Below, one piece after another: positions 50,139 through 62,300 of a DNA stretch of 64,000 bases. The notes below the pieces were generated by a model. The model did not search any database and was not told the DNA's origin. It saw only the letters and a list, made by a program, of their open reading frames with translations. Where the stretch lies: contig SSBO01000012.1 of the NCBI GenBank assembly GCA_005281725.1, positions 18,876,525 through 18,940,524 on the forward strand. Reading direction: 5' to 3'. A program made the position numbers and the translations under genes. The stretch is from Wuchereria bancrofti (Eukaryota; Nematoda; Chromadorea; Rhabditida; Onchocercidae). Positions within the stretch are counted from its first letter, which is position 1; every line of letters begins with the position of its first letter.

Positions 50139-52320
50139 AAACGAGTCTTTTTATTATTAACCAAAGTTTTCTTACAGAAAATTATTCAAAATTATCCCCA
50201 TACAGTTTATTCACTATTCGCTTTCTTCTGAAGTGTTTTTTTTTCTTCAGTGCACATGTTATCATTTGTTTTGAATAGAGTGATGTCTACACATAATTCA
50301 TGCTCATGAGCATATTTGCTTTCTGAATTATTTTTATTTCTTCCTTAATACCATTAATATGAGTATGCATATGCCGTCAAAAATCCATTTTTTACTTTTA
50401 CATGCTTTGAATTTTCTTTTGAAACCCATTCATTTATCTTTTTGTCTTTCAGTTGCAGACCTTCATCTTCATCTTGTATAAAATCCCCACAGTTTGAAGT
50501 TTGAAACGGAAAATACGACTTCTTTCAGCCTTAAGCTTTACATGACTTCATTATCAGACTTCATTATCAGTTCCAACTGTTTGTCTTGTTCTTTTTCACG
50601 GCAAGCAGTCGATTGTTTCCGGGTAGGAGGGAGCGGAAACTTTCACTATAATTCATAGATCTTCGTATTCTAAATTTTGTTATATACTAAACAGTCGTAC
50701 TTTTTGGTGTATATGCAATCTACATACGTAATATTTTGGCACACAAAAGCTTTTTTCTGATATTAATGCCTTTCCAAATCTTTCTAGTAAATAACCAGTA
50801 AAGATGTTTTGATTCTTGCTGATTATGAATAGTTTAAATAGATTATATTTTTTCAAGTAGTGAGTGACAACATTTAATGTATCCATTGTTATTTGCATGC
50901 ACCCACATATTGCTTTAAATGTTCCAGGAAGGAAGGAGAAAAGACGAGGATTGCGTAGTTTGAGTGTTGTCAGACACTGTATTTGAACATCACTTTGTGT
51001 CTGCTTTTGAATAGTTTATTATGGAAGGGACATAGAACTAGTGATACAGATGGTGCAACGTGAAGCGTGCCGTGACGATATACAAGTGTGGTCGACCGCC
51101 ATCCATTTTAAACGGCGGCCTAGACCGGGAAAATTGTGTCACGGGTACGATTCCGTCACTTATTTGTATTGCATTCATTAAGAAATAAGTTCATACAGAT
51201 ATGATTTTGGTAAGCTGTAGAAGACCCGGTATAAAGTAATAAAACGCTTCACTTTGATTTTCGGTTCTGTAGCATGCAAACTGTGATCATCATTATCATG
51301 CAGTATGATCCGGTATGTGTTAAAATGACTAGCAGTTGTTCCTTCATTTCTTGCTTATCTCTAGCAGTGTGTTATCAAGTGAAGTATTGGAGATGTCTTA
51401 AGATCCACATGCCTTTCAGTTTTCTGCCCCGGTTCATTTCCAGTGAAGCTACTTTTGAATTGATTGTCACCTTTCAGTCTTATTTGAAGGAATATTTGTA
51501 ACTGGAGAGCTTTAAATCAGTTTGTTGAGGAAAGTTTTTTTTTTTTTTTTGAATCTAAATTCATCGTTGTTATACCTAGGATACGTAGTCTCTCATTTTC
51601 CTAGGAACCCGGTTATAAATGACTCTCCCGATGCTACTCATTTCTTTTTTGTGTGATCTTATGAACTGATTCATTTTTCTTTCGTTCTGGTGAGCAGTTC
51701 TACTGAATCTTCCTCTTCCTGCAGTATTCTATTCTTCTTCCTTCTTACTGTTATCGATACTCTTAAAATTCCACTCCCCAGAGTACTTTTCTGTTTTTCT
51801 CTTTGAAGTTTTTATTTTTTATGAAAGCAAATATACGTTTTCGTTTGTTCCAATAAATCGGTTGGTTTCATAATTTTCACATAGCCCTGTTTTACTGCTC
51901 TCTGTAACAAAATATTCTTTGGATATGGATCTGCCTCAGGATTGACTGTTATTCGTAAAACCGTGAAAACTATGAGAGAGAATGTTGGTACATATTTAAA
52001 TAGGTAAAGAAGTGAAAGAAATATGAAGGAGATGGTTCTATCATCGGGGAGAAACGGGTTTGTCGAAATATAGAGAAATGCTGGGGATCCCTTATGATTT
52101 GCATGAAAACAAAATTGGTGGGTATGTTGGTTACGATCATTTCATTTTTTATACTCCTAGTAAGTTGTTTGGTCATCTAAAGGTGTATGTGTGGTAGGCT
52201 TAATTTGGTTTCTCTTATGACAACGGTACCTTTAAAAAATTTTAAATTGAAAGCAATTCAAGAAACAAGAAAGAAGAGTAAATTAAATAGAATATAAGAA
52301 ATATGAGCTTAATTTATTCA
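50139..52320 (+). promoter_or_regulatory. Argonaute 3' flank and intergenic DNA
   Basis: The first 420 bp repeat the 3' flank of the first copy. The remainder is unique, with no supported exon. It contains a compound GC-rich stem-loop at 51070-51144, listed separately, and a poly(T) tract at about 51536-51550. A long Argonaute 3' UTR is possible. Confidence 0.45.
51070..51144. ncRNA. Compound GC-rich stem-loop (candidate structured RNA element)
   Basis: Three nested complementary pairs are visible: CCGTGAC (51070-51076) with GTCACGG (51138-51144), GGTC (51090-51093) with GACC (51123-51126), and CCGCC (51096-51100) with GGCGG (51114-51118), closing a 13-base loop. The GC content stands out from the AT-rich surroundings. 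It could be a 3' UTR structure or a hairpin RNA. No family is recognised. Confidence 0.3.
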
Positions 52321-53286
52321 CTAATAAGACGTATGGTTTAAATGATTCAGAAGTATTAGCCGTTTGCGCATTGTATTTCGAATTCGTGCCAATGCTCCAA
52401 CACAATATATTGTTATGCTAGTTACCGGTTTCTTATCTGCTAATGGAAGCATGAAGAAAGGACTGTCATTCTTCACCACATGGCTATTTAAAATATGAAA
52501 GAAAAGTTAATAAATATATGTTTTGTTATGGGTTCTTTGTCATTTCTAATTTTTTTATATGTCTTTTCCAGATGTTAAATGAAATGTAACAAAAAAAATT
52601 ATAAAAATTAAATTTGGATGGAATTAAATTTAAATGATTGAAAAGCATAAATTGAATGGACAAAGTTCAATGATTGGAAGCACTTTTCTAGTCAAAAAAT
52701 AGAAATACGTAAATTTTATTAAATCTTCTATATGTTTCACATACACACACACACACACGTTAATAACTCATGAACATATATATATACAATCAATTGTTGT
52801 CAGAATTTATGCATTTAATCTATCATCTTTTCCTACTTTTTTCTTTCATTTAATTTAAAAGCGATTCTTTTGCACATATAATTAGCATTATTTATGTTAT
52901 TTTTCTACTTTTTCTACTGTATCAAATTCTTATCAATACATTATTAATGACCAATTAAAAAAACAAATTATGAATTATTTTAGATACAAAAAACGCGAGA
53001 AAATATCCAAAAGAAATTATCGTTTACCATTTTCTATTTAATAAGTCAAATTTTCATTTGATTTTATTTGATTGTAAATGATAAAGTACTGAATCCTGTA
53101 TAAGATTTAATAAACATATCGCTATAGTAGTTTAAAATATCATGATTTCATTTTTTTAATATCTATCTCAAACTAAATTATTACTTACCTTTAGCCACAG
53201 TAGACCACCACTGCATATGTTTGCTTTGATGTCCGACTTTTATTGGTGTTGGCAGTGCAGGTATTTTATCAATAATTATGTGTTTG
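52321..53286 (-). CDS. Unidentified small gene, two exons seen
   Basis: An upstream exon (53286-53189) reads KHIIIDKIPALPTPIKVGHQ then SKHMQWWSTVAK, with a CAG acceptor and a clean GTAAGT donor. A downstream exon (52483-52321, TAG) reads HVVKNDSPFFMLPLADKKPV, then TSITIYCVGALARIR and a basic end. The phases of these two exons do not match, so at least one exon between them is missing from my model. Codon content and splice signals support real coding, and the first exon is kept identically in the duplicate at 54402-54305. I do not recognise the family. Confidence 0.5.
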
Positions 53287-53524
53287 CTGAATGGTCAACA
53301 AAGCAAAATTAAAAGCAAATTCTCAAAATTATTTCGATTCACCTCTTTGATAGCACAGTTACTTGATTTAAGGATGCAAGAGATGGCACATCATGCTACC
53401 AGTTCCTGAGGCTATACTAACATTTATTGACATTGATTTTATTTGATTTGTTTCCTGATCATCTATCAGATAAATTGATAGAACAGTGACAGCATTCCAA
53501 ATATTTATTTTTATTCCATAAAAC
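52658..53524. repeat. First copy of duplicated block (second 53526 to about 54640)
   Basis: The block runs GGACAAAGTT... to TTCCATAAAAC. It recurs after the N at 53525, with about 250 bp of extra sequence (53640-53890) and scattered differences in the first half, but identical sequence over the last 350 bp. Confidence 0.9.
52742..52759. repeat. (CA)n microsatellite
   Basis: A short pure CA run. The duplicate at 53606-53665 is longer and imperfect (CACACATACACGC variants), so it has changed length since duplication. Confidence 0.9.
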
Positions 53525-53525
53525 N
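53525..53525. other. Single-N join
   Basis: The N separates the end of one copy of the duplicated block from the start of the other. Confidence 0.92.
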
Positions 53526-54304
53526 GGACAAAGTTTAATGATTGGAAGTACTTTTCCAGTCAAAAAATAGAAATACATAAATTTTATTAAATCTTCTACA
53601 TGTTTCACACACACATACACGCACACATACACACACATACACACGCATACATACACATAAATACACATATATATATCAATTCTTGGCACTTATGTTTTAA
53701 GTAAAAAACATTTCAAGGCAGTTCCTGATTTTAAATAATTAAAATTATTGGTTAATTGAATTTGTTTATCATTAAAAAGTCAAATGAATAAAATTTATTA
53801 AATTTTCATTATCTAAAAATTTTGTCTGAAATTAATTTTAAAATGATAAGTGAATGACATTTTGTAGCAAATAAAAAGTGAAATTCTATTGTTAATAACT
53901 CATGAACATGTATATATACAATAAATTGTTGTCAGAATTTGCGCATTTAATCTATAATCTTTTCCTACTTTTTTCTTCCATTTAATTTAAAAACGATTCT
54001 TTTGCACATATAATCAACGTCATTTGTGTTATTTTTCTACTGTATCAAATTCTTATCAATACATTATTAATGACCAATTAAAAAAACAAATTATGAATTA
54101 TTTTAAATACAAAATATGCTAGAAAATATCCAAAAGAAATTATCGTTTATCATTTTCTATTCAATAAATTAAATTTTCATTTGATTATAAATGATAATAA
54201 AGTACTGAATCGTAAATAAGATTTAATAAAGATATCACTATAGTAGTTTAAAATATCATGATTTCATTTTTTTAATATCTATCTCAAACTAAATTATTAC
54301 TTAC

Positions 54305-54402
54305 CTTTAGCCACAGTAGACCACCACTGCATATGTTTGCTTTGATGTCCGACTTTTATTGGTGTTGGCAGTGCAGGTATTTTATCAATAATTATGTGTT
54401 TG
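54305..54402 (-). pseudogene. Duplicate of the unidentified gene's exon
   Basis: It is identical to the exon at 53286-53189, including both splice sites. Without its own downstream exon it is either a partial duplication or an assembly duplicate. Confidence 0.6.
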
Positions 54403-54640
54403 CTGAATGGTCAACAAAGCAAAATTAAAAGCAAATTCTCAAAATTATTTCGATTCACCTCTTTGATAGCACAGTTACTTGATTTAAGGATGCAAGAGAT
54501 GGCACATCATGCTACCAGTTCCTGAGGCTATACTAACATTTATTGACATTGATTTTATTTGATTTGTTTCCTGATCATCTATCAGATAAATTGATAGAAC
54601 AGTGACAGCATTCCAAATATTTATTTTTATTCCATAAAAC

Positions 54641-55659
54641 TAAGTGGAAGAGCGTTTTGATTCTTGATGTATTCTCGATACCGTTTGTAGCAAACGTTTG
54701 TTTTTTTCGAAACGTTCCTTTTATTCATTTTCCTTTGCAGCCTTCCGTTCCATAAATTTCGCTCGATCCCACAACTCATTTTTGAAGAAAGATAATCATT
54801 ATAATGGATATGGTCAACAAAAAAGTCACTTTTATTTAAATATGCCCGTAAGGCTACGATGAGTAATCACATGAGGATAACAGTATAGAATAAGTGTTGT
54901 TACTGTCATGTCATTGTCACAATTTATATTTTTTGTGTAGCTTCCTGAGATGACATTGCTTCTTAAGTACTGCTGAAGAGTCTACTTGACGAGCCGTCAA
55001 ATAAATGAACAAATGAAGGAACTTTTGAAGAAAGAGTATTAGTTGAAGATGAGAACGAACTAAATTATTTTATCTAAACTTCGTTGAAATTTTACTTAGT
55101 AAGATAAAAATCAACACGGTAACGATCTTTTGAATGATATATTTATCTCGAGTATGGCAAAACGTTTCAACCATAGTTCATAGTAGAAACATTTAATATC
55201 ACAATTAAATTTCAAATTTGTTCCTGAGGCAATAGCAAAATAATGAATATTATGATAAATAACAAATGCACGAATTGTATGTTTTATTATCATTGCTAAT
55301 ATCCAGGTGAATCATCCCAATTTGAATGCTATTTATGCTCTTCGGAATAGGTTGTCATTGTTTTGTTGGTATCTCCAAAATTTAATTTGTATATTTACGA
55401 AATAGTTTAAGTGCAAAAGATTTAAGAGTTAAATTGCCAAACCATGCAGCATATATAGCGGAAAATTAATTTACCCTAATAAATAAAGTATCTATTATTG
55501 TAGGATTAAATATCAGATAAGATTAACCTGAATTTTTCGTTTCGGTACTTTTCACTAATGATTTCAAATTTGATTCCGGTACTGGATATATCTGAAGTTG
55601 AAGTTTCTTATAGCTTTTGCCATTTCATTTTGTTATGAACTTATCCATTGCAAATCCAC
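54641..55659. other. Intergenic or intronic, no firm gene
   Basis: One minus-strand segment at about 55612-55529 (KLQLQIYPVPESNLKSLVK, then a GTTAAT donor) looks coding. It could be a further exon of the gene at 55660-56732 if that gene splices at the GTATGC within its last exon. Confidence 0.3.
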
Positions 55660-56732
55660 TTAGAAAATGAATAAAGTTATCAATGAAGAATAAAAAATGT
55701 AAGAAATCAAGGTTGCCTTTTTTGTTTTAGCATACTTTGAGTCTGATTTATTCGATAGCGATAAATTGAATTTCATTTTTTTATTGGGTAGTGAATTTGA
55801 ATCGAAGTTCGATTTTGCTTTCCTGTCAAAGAAGTTTGCAAATATTTTTATGATAACACACAATTTAATCGTTCACTAAGGAAACAAATAATTGCTTTAC
55901 GAGTGAATAAGATTAATACAATTAGATAATTTTGAGGTTGTCATTTATCAAATCTAATCAATTTTAAATTAAATAAATAACTTCCGCAAAACGGTCCATA
56001 TTTACCAGATGCGGGATGTCCGAGCTAATTTATGCTTCGTTTTATTTCCTTTTTTGTTAACAAAATACGGATTATCTGCTGAATGTGTCTTAATCAGTAT
56101 TTCGGGAATTTCGCTATCAGATTCGTTTATCTGCAATAGTATACCATATCAGATCCCTTTCTGAACTGCAAAGAAAAACATATTATCTGTGTGAAATGTG
56201 TGGAGAAATAAATTTGCATGAATGAATTCATAAGTATCCATTTGAAAATTTCACCTGAATGAACAAACTACACATTAACATTTATTACGATGAATAATTA
56301 AGTCATATAAATTAGAACATAAATATGATAATCCATCATTAGTAATCTTTTTGCCTACACTCTAATAGTACTAAATTATCCAATAAAAGTTTACTGATAA
56401 CAATGTAACACGCTAAATAGCTTATATCTTGAATTAAGCAGAAAAATAAATGTCATAACAATAAATGTCACCTCTCGTTCTTGCTGATAATGATGTCGTA
56501 TTTGATAGAATAATTTGCATATTTTCATAATCGTAAAAAAAATCATTACAAGAGTAAGCAATATAAGAGAAGCGTGTAACATTGAATTTCCATCAGTTAA
56601 TTGTAACAAATTACTGTACAAAAGTTTTTCCTTCTCATTTAATAATTGTTGTGAAAGCACTTGTTTATCTGATCCTTGCATACTAATAAGTTTAGTATTA
56701 TCTAATGTCTTCATTCCTTCAATTAAACTCAT
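55660..56732 (-). CDS. Unidentified protein with one membrane segment and a basic tail
   Basis: Three exons join in phase on the minus strand. The first (from an ATG at 56732 to about 56481) reads MSLIEGMKTLDNTKLISMQ, a short coiled-coil-like stretch (LSQQLLNEKEKLLYSNLLQL), then one hydrophobic helix (MLHASLILLTLVMIFFTIM) and a basic flank (QIRHHYQQERE) ending at GTGACA. The second (56130-56006) reads INESDSEIPEILIKTHSADN, then KKGNKTKHKLARTSRI and a GTAAAT donor. The third (about 55816-55660) reads KAKSNFDSNSLPNKKMKFNL and onward to TAA. A TTTTTTTAG acceptor two bases before the first ATG means upstream exons may exist, so the true start is unknown. The layout suggests a single-pass membrane protein with a lysine-rich cytoplasmic tail. 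No family is recognised. Confidence 0.55.
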
Positions 56733-59392
56733 ATCTAAAAAAAGAGAAATATTTTAGCAGAAGGTTTCTGTTAACAAATAGATTTGAAATTATTTCTGAT
56801 AATGGATAAATTAAAAGTCATTTTTGAACAGCTCCACTGTAAATTACATTTTCGCAGCTCATAAGAATCTGTAGAAAAAAGCGATCTTCTAGAATCTATA
56901 GAAAGAAAATTTATTAATGTTAATGTTTCAATTTCAAATAAAACCACCGAAAAAAAACACTTCAAATGCAACCGGCAGCAAATATTCAGAATTTGTGAAA
57001 GAATCTTATTCAATTATTGTTTCTTTTTCACCAATAATTATTACAAATATTTATGCAAATTTTTTACTTCTTCATCTTTGGTTTTTGTCTAATTTTAAAA
57101 TAATTCAGCCAGCCATGTATTACACACTTTTCATTTATTAGACTAACAAATATTATGAAAATTCTTTAGAATTATAATTCTAAAGGTTTATTTTTCAATT
57201 TTTTTACTCGAAATTTCGAAATTTTCGTTTTTCAAAAGTAAAATTTTGAATGAAATTTTTTGAAAATTGCTACTTTATTTATAGCTTAAATTTTCACAGC
57301 TTTTTTCGCATCTTCATTAAATAGGCGGTAATAGGTCTATAAAAATAGGACTCTTCTGAAAATTAATTTAGGAAGAAATTATAAACATGATTATATGCGC
57401 CATTTTTCAATGTGAATATGAAATTGATTTTTGTGTCTTAACTTTTTGGTTGATAAAATGAATCCACTGATAATGAATATGATATTTTTTATTGCGTATC
57501 ATAAAAATAAACGTGTGATTTTACTAATTTTTATTTGCTAGTTTAAAAATTTCTTATTTCATGAATCATTGCGAACGAAATGATTAACTGGGCATACTGT
57601 AGTCATGACAATAACATTTTTTAGATAAATATTGCAGCAAAGATTACTGTAAGCACACAACGATGTATGACTTTCATAAGTGTGACAAACAAATGATCGA
57701 TATATTTCAACTTGTTGAGCAATCAGTTAATTAATTAATTAATTAGTTAGTTAGTTAACTGATTAATGATGATTGCAAGCAAATAAGTAGAAATTAGAGA
57801 TTACTTTTAAAATAATACTGTTTGAAACAAAATTCTTTCATAGTTCATATGTTTGTGTGCATACTATTTGAATTACTTTATTTTCATCACTACTATCACC
57901 ATATCGTAAACGTCAACAGTTTGAAAGAACAACAGAGATTGAAGCATGTATGATTTGATTGAAGCATGTATGATTTGAGAGTTTGAAATGAAATGAGAAT
58001 AGATTATTTCAGATGCTTACATCTAACAGCCCATATTTTCACCGATAATGACTAATACAATTAGAATTGATTAGTCTGAAATTGAAAAAGACATAGAATA
58101 AAGTTAAAAGCTTAGATTAACCGTAACATTATGTGAAGTAATACTAACCATTTTTGCAGAGAAGAATGAATTATTTATTAAAAATAAAAGATTGAGAAAA
58201 TAAAAGAACAGGCAAGCATGTATTCATTTCTTCAATATTAAAAAGAATTGAAACGATAAACTGAAACTAAACAATTTGAACCAATCAATAGTTTTTCTAC
58301 TGTACAAACTTTCTAATATTCGATTAAATAAAGATGGAAAGAATTTAATTATTAATTGCTTGTCATTAATTAATGCTATCCAAGTTGCAATGTATATGCT
58401 GATAATTTACCATACATTTTTTATCAAATTTCATATTTTGGTTCAAATATTTTCTACAGAAAAAAACTATCTTTTTCAAAAAAATGAGCAAAACAAAAAG
58501 TAATGAAGTGATGTGCAATATAATTAATAAAACAATCATACGTACACGTTCACACACGTATAAACTGTTCTTACAACAATGCGTCACCTAAATCTTGATA
58601 ATAAAACACATTACGTTATGTTGTGATAAATTAAATGAACAAAAAACATTTCTCGAAACATATCAAGCTTATATAAAACTCTAAATAGGTTACTGATCCA
58701 TCAAATTTTTTGACATCTCAGCGGAAACAACTAAATCCCTCAATTTCACGTTATCATGTAATTAAAGGAAATTATTACAAATAAATTAGATAAATTAATA
58801 TTTACATTGCTGGTAAAATTTGTTAAATGATACACTATCGAATCAATAACCTATTTGACAACCTTATGTATTTGAAAGCAAAATTTTCATGGGAAATGAT
58901 AACGCGGCAAGCGAATTCGTTTCCGTATTTTATTTGACATTGTTATTGGCCGTGGTCGATTGTTTTTGCGATAATATAAATTACATGCACTAAAAAGATT
59001 TTTAAATAATTTTCATATTTATTATTATTATTATCATTATTATCGTTAACTCTATTATTATTATTACTATTATTATTATTGCTATTACTATTCTTGATGA
59101 ATTACTTATATAAAACGAAAGATTGGTATCACATAGCTACTGAAGCATTGTAAGTTGAAAGGTCAACAGGGATAAAGCTATTGAACTCATACTATATCAG
59201 TAAAATAAATTAGACAAATAAACAAACTTGCACTCTACAGCTCCCATATTGCTACGACGCCATAATGTTGTCTCCTTAGTACCACAATTTGAGCATACCG
59301 AATTAATATGAGTACTAACTGGCTATAGTAATAATTATTTATTTAAAATTATTTATTTAAAATATCGTAGACCATTTCAAATTATATACTTG
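56733..59392. other. 2.6-kb AT-rich stretch, no firm gene
   Basis: It may hold 5' exons of the minus-strand gene ending at 55660. A small direct repeat (TTGAAGCATGTATGATTTGA twice, about 57938-57978) and (TTA)n-like low-complexity DNA (59018-59090) are visible. Confidence 0.4.
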
Positions 59393-59393
59393 N
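59393..59393. other. Single-N join
   Basis: Unrelated AT-rich DNA on the left is joined directly to the middle of Argonaute exon 5 on the right, with no splice acceptor. The right-hand contig therefore starts inside the gene. Confidence 0.95.
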
Positions 59394-62300
59394 GCAACAT
59401 CCGTCCAGTATATGACGGAAAACGTAATATGTATACTCGAGATCCACTGCCAATTGGACGTGAAAGGTTGGAATTGGAGGTCACACTACCAGGCGACTCT
59501 GCTGTTGATCGACAGTTTACTGTTGCTATTAAATGGGTTTCCACGGTAACTTATCTTTGGTCTCCCTTAGTTTCCCGCTTCGTTAGATGTTGCAAAATGC
59601 TAGACTTGAAAAAGCTTTTTTTTTCCTCAGGTTTCATTATCGGCTCTGGAAGATGCAATGGAGGGACGAGTCCGTCAAGTGCCTTTCGAATCTGTGCAAG
59701 CAATGGATGTGATTTTGCGGCATTTACCTAGTTTAAAGTATGCGTCATAGATTTATCTTTGAACTTTATACAAATGAAAGGACTAAAGATATCGTTTTAT
59801 ATATGTTGCATTTTGTGTTATATTTTGATACATATACCACAGAAATTTACTGAATTGATTTTTAGATACACTCCTGTTGGACGTTCATTCTTCTCGCCGC
59901 CATTAGGCTCAGCTCATGGCCCATCGCACTCAGCACAACAGTACCATACGGAAAGTAAGCTCGGTGGTGGTCGAGAAGTTTGGTTCGGTTTCCATCAAAG
60001 TGTACGACCAAGCCAGTGGAAAATGATGCTCAACATTGATGGTTAGTTTTCATAACTTTTATAACTTTTTCATTAATAATTTGGCTTTCATTCATTAACG
60101 AATCGGGTTTGTCCTACTGTTCAGCGTTTCTTTACGGAAGTTGTATTCCCTCTCTGATTTTGAGATAAATATTGAATGATTTGTATCTGTAGAATACATG
60201 CTAGCTGTGTTATGGAAAAATAGACATACTGAGGAAATATTTATACAGTGAAAAGACTGTTATCTTGTATGGTTTAAATGAACTAGGAAGAATGAAGGTT
60301 TTTACAGTAGTGTATGATTTATTAGCTACTGATCATATCACTAGAATATTAAATTTTTACCAGTTCCCATTATATGCTTCAGTTTCGGCAACCGCATTTT
60401 ATCGCTCAATGCCGGTGATCGAATTTATTGCGGAGGTGTTGGAGGTACCGGTGCAAGCATTATCCGATCGCCGTTCACTCTCAGATGCTCAGCGTGTGAA
60501 ATTCACTAAGGAAATACGTGGTTTGAAAATTGAGATAACTCATTGTGGTTCGATGCGACGTAAATACCGAGTGTGTAATGTTACTCGAAGAGCAGCACAA
60601 GTACAAACGTCAGTTTAATATTGCATTTGCGTAGTATGAAAGCAGTTTCTGACAAATGATGTTTATCTGTTTCTTGTTAAAATTGCTGTAATTAACAAAT
60701 GTTTTCGTTTGCTTTGGTAATAAGTTATATTAAATTTGATGACAACTGAATGTGCGCGAAGTCTGAATGTGCGGCAAATTATTCTGATGAAGGTTTCATT
60801 TCATTAACTACTGCACGTCATATTGCTATATCTATATATAAGAAGTTTCAGAGAAAGAAATACTCTTTCATCAGTTGTTCACTTTTTACAGATTTCCATT
60901 GCAACTGGATTCAGGACAAACCATTGATTGTACAGTTACCAAATACTTTTACGATAAATATCATATGCAGCTGAAGTATCCACATTTGCCATGCCTCCAA
61001 GTAGGTCAAGAGCAGAAACATACATACTTGCCGCCGGAAGTTTGTAATATTGTTCCTGGCCAGCGGTGCATCAAGAAACTTACGGATACGCAAACGAGTA
61101 CAATGATCAAGGTTGAAATTAATAAAATCTTAATAACTCTGTTTACTAATTTTTGAATAAATTGTAAAGAATGACTAATAAGCATATTGTAGGCAACAGC
61201 GAGGTCTGCACCGGAACGTGAGCGTGAGATATCAAATTTGGTTCGAAAAGCGGAGTTCAATGCGGATCCATTTGCTCATGAATTCGGTATCGCAATAAAT
61301 CCGGCGATGACTGAAGTAAGTCGCAGTTACGATTTATTAACAGTAGTTTGAACTTTAGCAGTAGCACATCAGTTTTTGTGAGGAGGATGAATTTGTAAGA
61401 TTACTAAGGCAGAGTTTTTTTTACCAAATTGAGTTTTAATTACTCATGTTTTTTAACACTTTAAGGTGAAAGGTCGTGTACTGAACGCACCGAAGTTGCT
61501 TTATGGCGGTCGCACGAAAGCGACAGCGTTACCCAACCAGGGTGTTTGGGATATGCGTGGAAAACAATTCCATACAGGTGTGGAAGTGAAGGTTTGGGCA
61601 ATTGCATGCTTTGCACAACAGCAACATGTTAAAGAAAATGATCTTCGGTTAGCAAACGTTTTTGTTATCATGAGCTTCATTGTCTTGCAGGTGTATTCTT
61701 ATCATTTTGACGTAATGAATCAAGAATCAGAGTTCGCATTGTTTTTATTTCAGCAATTTCACTACACAGCTGCAGCGAATCTCTAATGATGCAGGTATGC
61801 CGATCATGGGGCAGCCATGCTTTTGCAAATATGCAGTTGGTGTTGATCAAGTAGAACCAATGTTCAAATACCTCAAAACATCATTCGTAAACATTCAGCT
61901 TGTTTGCGTTGTCCTACCCGGAAAAACACCAGTATATGGTAATTTATTATTTAAATTTTGTTTTCTCGCAGTTCTTAATCTTGAAGCAGATATTGTTCGT
62001 TATACAATAGACTTGAAAAATAAACAGAAGGTCAGAAGAAGTAAAATCTCAAATAAAATCAGTGCTCTGCACTATTTTTTCATTAGGGAATGTTGTAGCT
62101 CAGTACACTTGCCTGTGTTAATTAATCCATGTCTTGATAAATTATATTGTTTGTCGTTTGTGATTTAAAGGAATTTTTTAGCTGAAGTCAAGCGAGTTGG
62201 TGATACAGTATTAGGCATTGCTACACAATGCGTACAAGCCAAAAATGTAATCAAGACGACACCTCAGACGCTGTCTAATTTGTGTTTGAAAATGAACGTT

